From Apiotrichum sp. Y4204 (lineage: Eukaryota > Basidiomycota > Tremellomycetes > Trichosporonales > Trichosporonaceae), in assembly GCA_025531455.1 (NCBI GenBank), contig JAMYHL010000019.1:372001-436000 (forward strand): a stretch of DNA of 64,000 nucleotides. The letters run 5' to 3'. Each line of letters starts with the position of its first letter. Position 1 is the first letter of the stretch. The notes under the pieces were generated by a model, which saw only the letters and a program-made list of their open reading frames with translations, searched no databases and was not told where the DNA came from. Positions 11,153 through 20,439 of this stretch are shown here, in pieces. The position numbers and the translations under genes are program-made.

Positions 11153-11906
11153 ATGCCGCTTGCCTCCTCGAAATCTCGCCGCCAAGCTCCCCCGGGCGCT
11201 GAAAAGGGTCCCAACGCCTACACCCGCGCAGCGAACCTCGCCACCCAAGTACTGTAAGTGTCTCTCGGAACATTGAAAAAGTGAATCAGGAACTCATAGG
11301 CAGCATCGAGGGGGTCCTCGCCTCAGAAGTAGAGCCTGCAAACTGGGTTCCCACTTTTGAGCTGCTCCGTAAAGAGGCTACCCCTCGTTCCCTTGGCGCC
11401 AGTTTGTCTTGCTCGACATTGTCGACTCGCGCTGCCACCTCTGCAGCCTTCGTGTTCGTTTCTGCATTGCGTGCGACGGCATTCCTTCCAATAACGCCAC
11501 TGGCTCCGAATCCGAAGACGTAATGTACATTTGCCCTCGCTCCCGTCCCCGCCCCAGCCCCGACAACAATATGGCGTACGAAAAGGCGGTTATCGAGTGC
11601 ATCAAGAAATCGCGCGCCTGGTCCGACTACGTCATTGCCATCTGGCACATTATCTGCGACCGCGAAGAACCCGCTCACGAGCGTGAGGAGCGCGAGCGCC
11701 TCCAGGCCGCGCGTACCAAGCGTATTGCTTTCATGCGCTCTCGCATGTCATACACCGAGCGTACCCAGCGCGAGAAGGAGGCTGGCGAGCGTGCCATCGA
11801 GATCGCTGCGGCAGCCCGTAACAAGACTCCCGAGAAGGAAGAGGAGGACAAGCTCTCCAGGCGCAGCTCGGTCTATTCAGTTATTGGCTGGTTCAAGCGC
11901 ACCTAG
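11153..11906 (+). CDS. Orphan protein with CxxC pair, about 210 aa
   Basis: No family recognised. Exon 1 is 11153-11253 (GTAAGT donor) and the last exon ends at TAG 11904-11906. The middle is uncertain. Either one 121-nt intron (11254-11374) or two introns (11254-11303 and 11329-11402) with a small middle exon keep the frame, giving 210 or 209 aa. The frame after 11403 is clearly coding: a hydrophobic strand (FVLLDIVD), then RCHLCSLRVRFCIAC (C-x2-C-x6-C-x2-C, a possible zinc site), a helical segment (AYEKAVIECIKKSRAWSDYVIAIW here in shorthand for about residues 90-115), then a long highly charged Glu/Arg region likely to form a single helix or coiled coil. The basic N-terminus has no signal peptide. 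Confidence 0.5.
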
Positions 11907-13054
11907 ACGAGTGAGGCAGATAGTGGTGATCAGCAAGTTTCATAGCATGATGACAGCAACAAGACGCAGCAAAGAGTTGTAAAGTAGATAGCTTCAGGGG
12001 TATAATAGCATGCATGAGAATGACTGGTCACTCTCTCAGTGTTGGTTCAGCTACGTCGTCAACCCAAACACTGGACCAAACATTCTGCACAGCTGTGGCA
12101 GAGTGGCAGTGACCGCTGCGCAGATCAATTTTGTCGATCGGGGCTCGCTCGCACCAGTGTACTCTTTCATTACTGCTTGGCAGCTGCATCCATTCTAAAT
12201 TATTCTTTCACCTGTTCGACTATCACCTCCGCATCGGAGAATGTGAGGGACCTTTCGTGGGAGACAATGCGTCGTGGATGTTAGACAACACTCCTCAGCC
12301 GTAAACGAAGCGCACAGCTGTGTGTGAGTGAGTGTGTGGCACGAGAACCCTGAGCGTGGCAAGCACGAAATGGCAAACACACAACCTTGTCAGATGTGCG
12401 AATGTCGCTATCCTCGCAGCCACTCCTGCCTATGACCTCGCGCCCAACACCATCACCATCCTCTCACCGTCATGGTTCTCATGCGCCGAGTAGTGTGAAT
12501 ACTGTATGTGTGATAATATTTTGCATCTCTGAAATTTTGGGATGCTCCGAGCTTCTCAGGCTTTGGGGGTGTTGATGGGCACCCGACCACCTGTTGCGAC
12601 TGTTGCAACGATCCGTGCGTCGCCCTCGACGCCGCAGTCGACGGCCCGTGCGCCGCTCTCGTAGTTATAAGTACCGGCGCGCGGGCTTCTCGATGCATCA
12701 TCCGTCGCTCTCTCACTTATTCTTGCAACACCACCGACTCTCATCATGAATCTTCTCATCTCCTCTCATCAGTTGGGCGCTGTGTTCCCCTCCATCCTTC
12801 TGAAGTAGTGATATCAGAGAGCGGAATAATGGCGGCTTTGAGAGTTGTGTACCGTAACATCCTCATCCTTCATCATCGCTCATCCATCTTGGATGTCAAC
12901 CTCGGACTTGGAATGGGCTGCCGGGTAGGGCAGCCCGCCTTTGAGGCAGTTCAGACGGTGAGGGTAGAGATCCCAGAGGCTACTGACAAGTACTTATTCT
13001 TTTCACAGACCTGAATCCTTTGGTCCTCTCACTACTGTTCGATCTATCCTCCCA
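11907..13054. other. Intergenic or 5' leader of the next gene
   Basis: A TTATAAG element at 12665-12671 lies 390 bp before the next ATG. The intervening region contains a possible leader intron (GTGAGG near 12959 to TTTTCACAG near 13010), so it may be a spliced 5' UTR. Short frames within it (for example near 12830) stop at once after that splice and are not supported as genes. Confidence 0.4.
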
Positions 13055-13913
13055 ATGCCCAGCACCACCTCCAACCCTAACACTGGCACCAACGGTTCTA
13101 CCGCCGTGGGTCATTCGGACTCCTTCCCTTCTGCCTCATCAAACCAGCAAGGCGACCAGTAAGTCCGAGACCTTTGGCACTCCTGCTGTGCACCAAATGT
13201 ATGACCACTTGACCAAGCTGACGCTTTAGGGGTCAAGGTCCCCGTGATATTCCGCACGTCACCCCCGCGCGCCGCAGTCGCCCGATTTTTGATCTCAGCG
13301 ACGATGTCTTTATGACCGGCAATATCACTCCGCAAAGCGAGCTTCTGGGCCTTGTCGAGAACGGCAACCCCTTTAAGTGAGTGTTTCTTTTTGTTCCGAG
13401 GGCTTTTGTTTCTTTTTATTGTGATACAGGCTGACTGGCAGTGAGTCTCAGACTCCTCCCCCGGAGAACGCTCTGCCTCTTTGGGTTGAGACTCCTCCCG
13501 GCACGCTGGGCTGCAACCTCATTCCTGGCGGTCACAACGATGCTCCCCGCAGGGGATTCATTATCGACCCCGACTGGCCACTCGAGGACGTATTCACTCT
13601 CCACTTTCTCTCGGCCCGCCTTGCAGAGTACCAACTGTGCTACGATTACCATGGCCGGCTCCCCCATGACCTAACCCTTACCGTGTGGGACGATGACACC
13701 GCCGACGTTGGCGGCCCCTTTATCCAAGAGCTTATCAAGGCTCTTGAGGACGCAGTGTCGCGCGGCTTCGACATCCCTGGCACCACCACCAGCCCCGCTA
13801 CTCGTCGGGTTTTCGATTGGCTGGTGCTCTGGGCTGACATCGAGGACTATTATTTTGCGAGGGACGAGGGTCGCTGGTTTGACAATGTTGACTATGATGC
13901 TCCCCTTGAGTGA
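13055..13913 (+). CDS. Orphan protein, 244 aa, three exons
   Basis: No family recognised. Exons: 13055-13158, 13230-13376 and 13430-13913; introns of 71 and 53 nt with GTAAGT and GTGAGT donors. Residues 1-35 are Ser/Asn/Gly-rich. A short segment follows (RRSRPIFDLSDDVFMTG). From about residue 85 the protein is rich in aromatic and acidic residues and looks globular (PLWVETPPGT, RGFIIDPDWPLEDVFTLHF, LTVWDDDT, FDWLVLWADIEDYY), ending NVDYDAPLE. There is no signal peptide or membrane helix. The exon junctions are clear, so that it is a real gene is fairly sure; its function is unknown. Confidence 0.6.
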
Positions 13914-14702
13914 TCGCCTCGCGTTTCATCAACAATAAATTAACACGAAACAATTAGATAAATAAATCAAGAATGATCAGAGCCATAACATGAAAGTGCC
14001 GTCCATAGTGTTCCAGATGCAACGTGGTTTTACATATTTTCGGAGCAGTGCATTGTTTGTGGCAGGTCGTGTCGATTCTGCGGTGCTAGATGGCCAAACA
14101 ATGGTAGAATAGGAGTGTTCTTGTTGTGCGGCATTTCCTTGGACAGGTTTCATTTGCTGATATTATTCTTGGGTGTCTGGCCTATGGCCGCTTTGGGCAG
14201 GATTCATGAGATTGACTTGATGGTCTGGGGAGTATGGCCCCCTCCTGGGAGCTGACCCGGTGGAGAAGCTGGAGTGCACTCCAGAACCCCAGGGACAATT
14301 AAAGTTCCCTCGTCATTACTGCATCATTCGTACTGTAGCAATCCACATTGCACTACTGGGCAGTATCATATCCTCTGAACCCTTCCCCGCTCCCAGCCAG
14401 AAAAGATGAATCTCTCGCCCCTGTCGATCCCATGAGTGATCGACCGCTCGCACCGGATCGGGCACCAGGAACACAGTGCCCCGCACCCACAATCTGCGGA
14501 ATGTGGCATTGAGGACACACAAGTGTGGCACCCGATCCCACGTAACGACTGAAGGCACGATGCTGCATGGTTAGGATGCTGGATGTCATCTCCGGTTGAC
14601 CGGGTTTGGACAGGGGAAATTGTTGCTGCACTGAGTTACAGGCGAGCATGTACACGGCAAATACGAACAGTCAGGCGAGCGTCGACGCAGATTGGTGAAC
14701 AA

Positions 14703-14774
14703 TGTCATCCTCGCCCTACCCCTTCTCACTTCACTCATTGTCATCCTCGCCCTACCCCTTCTCACCTCACTCCT
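14703..14774. repeat. Tandem duplication, 36-bp unit
   Basis: Two nearly identical copies (14703-14738 and 14739-14774) start with TGTCATCCTCGCCCTACCCC. The few differences suggest a fairly recent duplication. It lies about 350 bp before the next ATG, upstream of its TATA element. Confidence 0.75.
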
Positions 14775-15043
14775 CCCAGCTCGTAAACCTGCTCGTGTGC
14801 GTTTTGCTGTGCAAGATCACATATTTCTGTAACATCTCTTACATCCGATACACGAGGGCGAGAGGCTTCGCCCTTCACAGCAGGTCCAATGGCATTTTCG
14901 CACTCGATCTGAGCAAATATGTGGCGCGAACTCGCATCTCTCGTCCTCCATTGGCACTCGCTGACTGGAATCTGACAGCAGTCGGTGCATCACGTCAAGA
15001 ACGACGTGCCCAACGCTCCTCGTAGAGTTGACCGCAACGCATA

Positions 15044-15050
15044 CATATAC
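15044..15050 (+). promoter_or_regulatory. TATA-like box (CATATAC)
   Basis: It lies about 75-80 bp before ATG 15124. Confidence 0.35.
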
Positions 15051-15123
15051 CACAGCTTTCACGCGCTGTTGTCCATCATTCCATTCCATTCCTCTCTACT
15101 CATTCCATTTCGCGAAACCCACC

Positions 15124-15915
15124 ATGTCCTCCACGCCGCCTACCCTCCCGACCCCAATAATCCCCGCGGCCTTCGACTTTCCGGAGGACCCGCTCTTTTT
15201 CTTCCCTACGACAGCCGTGATGTCCGCCGTGGAGCGCCGCCGCCTCCGCAGCGGCCCGAACCGGCGCGTCGTCACCCATCATCCCCTGCGCCACTCCCTC
15301 GTCGAGACGGCCGACAAGAACGACAAAATGAGCGTTCGCGAGCTGGTCGCGTCGCTCAGCCGTGCTACCGGCGCCGGCGTCCGCGCCCAGCGGGACCGTC
15401 CTCTCCTTCCGGCGGACGAATACACGCTCCCCAGCCGCGAGCCCTCGCTTCCTCCCACCCCTCGCGCGGTGCGTCCCATTCCCCTCCAGGAGGCCAAGCT
15501 TCCCATGGACCTTCTCCGCCAGCTTGACGACGAGTCCGAGATCGACTCACCTCTCCACCGTCACTTCCCGAACACTTCAGCCAACGTGAACGAGACGGTC
15601 AAGTACGTAACCACTGATTCCTTTGACGTTGTGCTCACCCCCAGTGGGACCACCGAGGTCATCGAGCACTCGGAGCCTGATAACGTTAATCCCTTCGGGG
15701 ATGGTAACCCGTTCACGGACAAGAACGAAATCGAAAACCAGATTACCCACAAGGCGTCGTCAAGGTTCCGTCTTGATCGCCGGGGCGTGACCCGCTTCGC
15801 GGCCACCCTCAGTCTCCGTCTCAAGCGGACGAAGCGTACCATGAGCGGCAAGAAGTGGTACCGCCGCAAGGGTACGAACAAGGTCCCAGACCACACGTAC
15901 CATGGCACTATCTGA
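15124..15915 (+). CDS. Orphan basic protein, 263 aa, single exon
   Basis: No family recognised. It is one open frame from ATG 15124 (ACCATG context) to TGA 15913-15915. The N-terminus is Pro-rich with an aromatic patch (AFDFPEDPLFFFP). Basic stretches follow (SAVERRRLRSGPNRR), then Pro/Ser linkers, a block with VKYVTTDSFDVVLTPSG, an NPFGDGNPF motif and a strongly basic C-terminal 60 residues (RLDRRGV, SLRLKRTKRT, KKWYRRKG). NPF tripeptides can bind EH domains, but that is only a motif match. It is the last gene of the island and the only one without an intron in its coding region. Confidence 0.6.
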   Translation: MSSTPPTLPTPIIPAAFDFPEDPLFFFPTTAVMSAVERRRLRSGPNRRVVTHHPLRHSLVETADKNDKMSVRELVASLSRATGAGVRAQRDRPLLPADEYTLPSREPSLPPTPRAVRPIPLQEAKLPMDLLRQLDDESEIDSPLHRHFPNTSANVNETVKYVTTDSFDVVLTPSGTTEVIEHSEPDNVNPFGDGNPFTDKNEIENQITHKASSRFRLDRRGVTRFAATLSLRLKRTKRTMSGKKWYRRKGTNKVPDHTYHGTI

Positions 15916-16323
15916 GTCGCCACGTTGGACTGTACCCGGAGGTCGGCCTCGCGCTTACCAGTCGCGCCGCGCGCGGAGAGCGGACTTGGTCTAAAATAAA
16001 GAACATTTATCATAGATTCCGAAGGGTTAAAAACTCTGTACATAATAATGAGAAGCCTTTAGCGTAAAAAAACAACTGATTGTGCAGTAAACTGGGCGTC
16101 ATAATGCTGTGTTGCACATCCACGGACTGCAGACACCACCATTCACAGACTGACCGCATCGTTGTCAGGTGCTTCCTTTAGTTGCATGCATTAAGAAGAC
16201 CAATTCAATGAGCGTCTTTGGGCTGGGTCCCGTATGCATGACATGAGTTCAAACGTTCGAATCGGGAGGTTGAGGAAACTCGATCATGGGTGACTTTCAG
16301 CTCAATTTTCGAAAAAACATCGC
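15916..16323. other. Spacer between orphan island and tRNA
   Basis: No gene seen. AATAAA-like bases occur just after the stop. A GTTCGAATC at 16256 looks like a tRNA B box but has no tRNA around it. Confidence 0.5.
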
Positions 16324-16410
16324 GCCCCGTTAGCTCAGTGGTAGAGCGTGTCACTCGTAGTTGCCTTTACAGGCCATGACAAGGCCAGTCGTTCAAGTCG
16401 GCTACGGGGC
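16324..16410 (+). tRNA. tRNA-Thr (CGU) with 16-nt intron
   Basis: The acceptor stem GCCCCGT pairs with ACGGGGC. The D arm is GCTC/GAGC, with an A box TAGCTCAGTGG. The anticodon stem TGTCA pairs with TGACA. The T arm is AGTCG/CGGCT with B box GTTCAAGTC. The anticodon loop reads CT-CGT-A, then about 16 extra bases before the final loop A: an intron at the usual position after base 37. The anticodon CGU reads threonine ACG codons. The CCA end is not encoded, as expected in eukaryotes. A T5 run follows. Confidence 0.88.
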
Positions 16411-16750
16411 AAATATTTTTGTGTCAGTTTTCTGGCCGATATTTGGTTCCGCCACACCGAGCCTCCAACGGCGCAACGGAACCGCGACCCACACGAACCA
16501 GGCCCCTGATATAACGATCAACATCCTTGCGGTTCTTCTTCACCGATGCAGAGCATGTGAATAGTATACTGGAGTGCATGCCCGTATACGCTTTGAGACT
16601 GAGAACCCAGCTGGCGAGCTGCTTCCTAGATTCTAGAGCGCTTCTTGCCATCGTGCAAGTGTTGCACTACGTCATCACGTTCCACCACACATGCAACCAG
16701 CCTGCAGAGACAATACATCGCGACCATCGACAATCTATGCTGCCCAAATA
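16411..16750. other. Spacer between tRNA and NCS-1 3' end
   Basis: 340 bp; no gene seen beyond the Pol III terminator and presumed 3' UTR of the minus-strand gene. Confidence 0.5.
16416..16420 (+). terminator. Pol III terminator (T5)
   Basis: Five T residues begin 6 nt after the tRNA-Thr acceptor end. Confidence 0.7.
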
Positions 16751-18073
16751 CTAAACAAGGCCATCGTACAGCGACAATGCCTGATCGTCAGCTACGTCCC
16801 GGCACAGTGGCTTAGCTCACCTGGACAATCGTGGGGTCCTGCTTGGATCCCTCCTTGAACTCGTCAAACGTCAGCCTGTGGTCCTTGTTCAGGTCCATGT
16901 TTCGGAAGATCTTGTCGACGCGCTGTTGTCAGTGGGGATCAAATGGCTGCGGCATACAAGCAGTGCAGCAGCCGTTGTGTGGCATTGAGACGTCAACTGC
17001 TCCGACTGCTCCACCACACTTACCTTCTCGGGAGTGTCCTCGTCCTCGGGTAGGCGGACCATCTGCCCTGTCATCTTGTAGATGGAGCGCACGATCTGGA
17101 GCATTTCGTCGTACGTGATGAAACCGTCTTGGTTGATGTCATACAGCTGGAATGCCCCTGAGAGAGTTAGCAAAGCAGTGGGGTGGGAGTCAAATCAAGC
17201 GACGTCAAATCAAGCGATGAGGTGGGCGGTGAGTACTTGAGGGCGTACATTCCCCACGAGAGGGTCGCAACCCGTCAAAGTCCCAGCATCGCTCAAGAGT
17301 CATTATTTCGATACTCACACTTGAGCTTCTCGTCCAAGCGTCCACGGGATGTCACGCTCAGCGCACAGATGAACTCCTTGAACTCGATTGTTCCACTCTT
17401 GTCCTCGTCGAATACCTGTAGAAGTGAGCTACTGAGCACCTCCATGCGGCAACGCGGTGACCGCCGCCTGTGATGTCACCTACATTAAACACATAATCGG
17501 CAAACTGGGATGGGTCACCGAACGGGAAGAACTGGCGGTAGATCTTCTTGAACTCTGTAGGTGTCAGCGTTGATGAGCGCAGTGTTTGGCTACTAAGTGG
17601 CTCCTCCTCGCTCTAACACCAGCGTATGAACAGCACGGATTTGTGCCAACGCTGCATTTCAAAACTCACCCTCCTTGTTCAGCTGGCCGCTGGGGCAGTC
17701 CTTGAGGAAACCCTTGTACTGCCTGTCAGCGGTGTGCCGCGTGTGCTAAAAACCCACCCATTGCTGCAGCTCCTGTGAGGTCGTCAGTATCGGCACCGCG
17801 CTGTGCTCGGTAGGGAGGGGTGGCAAAACAGAGAGGAATTGGGAGAACCGGCACCGCGAGCAGTGGTACAAGGTCCAAAGCTATGCGCCAATCCCGGATC
17901 TCCGCCCAATCCTGCAACCTCTCACAACCCTGTCACCATCGTGATTGTCGGACGCGTACGCACCTTCTTGTCGACTGCTGGTCAGCAAGGCTTTCAACGG
18001 GACACTCACAGTAAGTGTTCTTCTGAAGCTCGGCGAGCTCATCGGCGCTGAGCTTGGACTGCGACTTGCCCAT
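16751..18073 (-). CDS. NCS1: Frequenin / neuronal calcium sensor 1, 190 aa
   Basis: Myristoylated EF-hand calcium sensor; in fungi it activates phosphatidylinositol 4-kinase and supports calcium tolerance. Nine exons (minus strand, 5' to 3'): 18010-18073, 17964-17974, 17758-17772, 17670-17718, 17484-17554, 17319-17415, 17024-17157, 16821-16922 and 16751-16780. The sum, 573 nt, gives exactly 190 aa, the usual length. The N-terminus MGKSQSKLS has the myristoylation glycine. Conserved blocks: [30 protein letters not shown] loop [14 protein letters not shown] loop [14 protein letters not shown] loop [12 protein letters not shown], and C-terminus ALSLYDGLV. Two internal exons are only 11 and 15 nt. 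In the last EF loop the usual Gly at position 6 is His. Confidence 0.93.
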
Positions 18074-20439
18074 GGCTGGAAGCTATGCACAGGCTGGTGT
18101 GAGCGGAAGTTGGAGAACGGAGACGGGAGAGTGGTGGAGGCCAAGGCGGGTGGAAAAGACGGGACACGGAAAGGTGGAGGAAAGAACAATAACAAGAGTA
18201 GCGGCGGCGACGTCTGCTGCGGATGGGTTATGTGCGCGGTGCGTTGACAAGGGTAGAGATTGTGAACAGGGATTGGGTGTGAGGATGTGACCAAGAACAA
18301 CAGGCCAACAGGGACACACTGAAGAGACTGTGTTGCATGTTGGACCCCGCTCGCTCGACAAATTACCGCAATGTTCGTCGTGTCTCAAGTCGCAACGCGG
18401 TCGGGGATCGGAAATCAAAGGTCAAAGATGGCACACACATGCGCACATGCGCGCACACACACCCCAACACGCCGTACATGTGCGGTCCGGGGTGCCAAGC
18501 TTGTCTCTATGCTTCTGGAGCTTCGAGCGTGTCGCGACCGCTCGACACAGTACACAGCTAGTAGCGTGTACCTGTGGTACATCTATAGTCTGCATGAAGC
18601 AGCCTTGGCGTCGTCCTCGCGGCATGCACGACAGAGGTACAGAGGTCGTCCGAGCGCACCGAATTGAATACGGCGGTCCCCACAGCCCGCTGGCTCGACA
18701 CTCTTCTCGAGACGTAGTGTGCCAGGGAAATGATGGAGGGTGTGGCGCCGCGTCTTGGGCGAATCCACGCCCGCCAGTGTCCGTGCTGAGGGCCCCGAGT
18801 GGAGCGGAGAGACTCACAGTGTAGAATGGGTTCAGAGGCGAGATGGAGATGGATACGAGATGGCGAGGCGAGATGGACAGATGGAGAGAGAGAGATGAGG
18901 AGGAGTAGTGGAAATTGTCTATAGTAATAATGTTGTTGTGGAGATGCGCGATGCGGTATGATGGTGTCGTCGGTGGTGTGTGGATGACGACCAGGGACCA
19001 GGCGGGGAGGAGACAGCCAAAGGGGATGTGGCCAGTGTCGGTGGAGAGAGCTGGAGAGAGAGAGAGGGGGAGAGGAGATTGGCAGGGTGCAGGGTAGGAA
19101 AAAAGGTGCAAAAAGAGGTCCCAGATCTAGAAAAACAAGGAGAGATTTGGCTGCATGTGCGCGCACGCTGGCAGGCGCTGGAGCGCTGCACGCTGCACGC
19201 TAACACACGCCGGTGTGCGTGATGGCTGCACGCGGCCTGTCCCAGCCAAGGCCAAGCTAGGCTGGTGATCTGGTGATGAAGGCGGTGCAAAACTTGCCCT
19301 GGAGTCTGGAACCCACATATCGTCAGGAGTCACTCTCCACTCTCCGCTTCCACAACTTGGGAGATTGCAATCTCGATGCATGCATGCAAGACCGGGGTGA
19401 GTGATGAGCTCATGACAGAACGGCTGCACTGCATGCATGCATGGAATAATCAGAACGATCGGACCAGGACTGTCGGGGGGCCTGGGGGAGCTGGATGATG
19501 ATGACGACAGCCAGCTGTGTGCCTCCAGCCTCCAGCCTCGGCTCCCGGGTTGGCCGATGACGTTGTCCATGGAAATCAGATAACCGCAACGATCGTGGCC
19601 CACCGTCTTTGCATCTCGAAAAAGTCCGTTGGTCCGTTGATCGCCGCAGCACGCAGCATGCAGTGCTCGAGAGTGACGAGTGGCTTTGGTACATGTATAT
19701 GGTGCGCGATTAACAGGAATGGATGGGGATCCGCCCGCAAGTCCGTCCCCCTATATGCCCCTGCACTCCGCACGCTGCGCATGCCAAGCCCCGGCGTCTG
19801 CCAAGAGAGGGTGAGGGGTGGAAAAAGAGGTGCTAAGCGATCGAACACTGGGCGACGACACGTCCAGCGCGCGTCGGCACCCGCACTTTGTAATAACGGG
19901 TGGCGAGTAGCTTGATCTGTATTTCCGCTTCGGATCTATGTGGTGATCACGACGGTGGGCCGGTGGGGCGATTGCGATATTGCGCGACGTGTACGCGACG
20001 TGCGTGACCGGCATGACTGGTGTTGCAGCGTTGCAGCGTTGAGCACGCGTACACGCGAGCACCAGCGCGACTCATGCTACTCAAGCGAGAATGCTACTCA
20101 TGCAACTCACGCAACTCATGCGATCATGCAACTCACGGGGTAGGACACGCGGAAAAGCGGGCCGATCCATCGATACATCGAGCTCTCCAGTCCGAAAGGA
20201 TCGGCTGACACTCTGTCGATCTGTCGCTGACCTCTGGTCCTCTTCTGACTGTCTTCCTCTTTCTCGCTCCGAACTTTGCTCATCTTCGTCCAAGGATGCT
20301 CAGCCTTCAAGGGGCTCAGTATTTTGTAGTTTACTCCATGTACAGGTTCTGATACAGACAAAAAGGGAAAAAAAATGCTAATGCAGTGGGTCGTGTCGTG
20401 GCTCGCGGATCGGATCGTCAACGCTCAGGCCCGAAGACC
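18074..20439. other. 2.4-kb gene-free stretch upstream of NCS1
   Basis: I see no gene. It presumably holds the NCS1 promoter and the arginase 3' UTR. Low-complexity features: alternating CA/GC-rich runs at 18430-18470, GAGA-rich tracts near 18880-19075, TGCA repeats at 19377-19388 and 19430-19441, and repeated ACTCATGCAACTCACGC-like words at 20071-20140. Confidence 0.5.

Larger units (their letters stand above)
13914..15123. other. Intergenic, contains a short tandem repeat
   Basis: 1.2 kb without a convincing gene; it contains the 36-bp repeat listed separately. Confidence 0.5.

Noticed and set aside
16256..16264. B-box-like GTTCGAATC before the tRNA
   Set aside because: No A box, acceptor stem or anticodon arm can be built around it.
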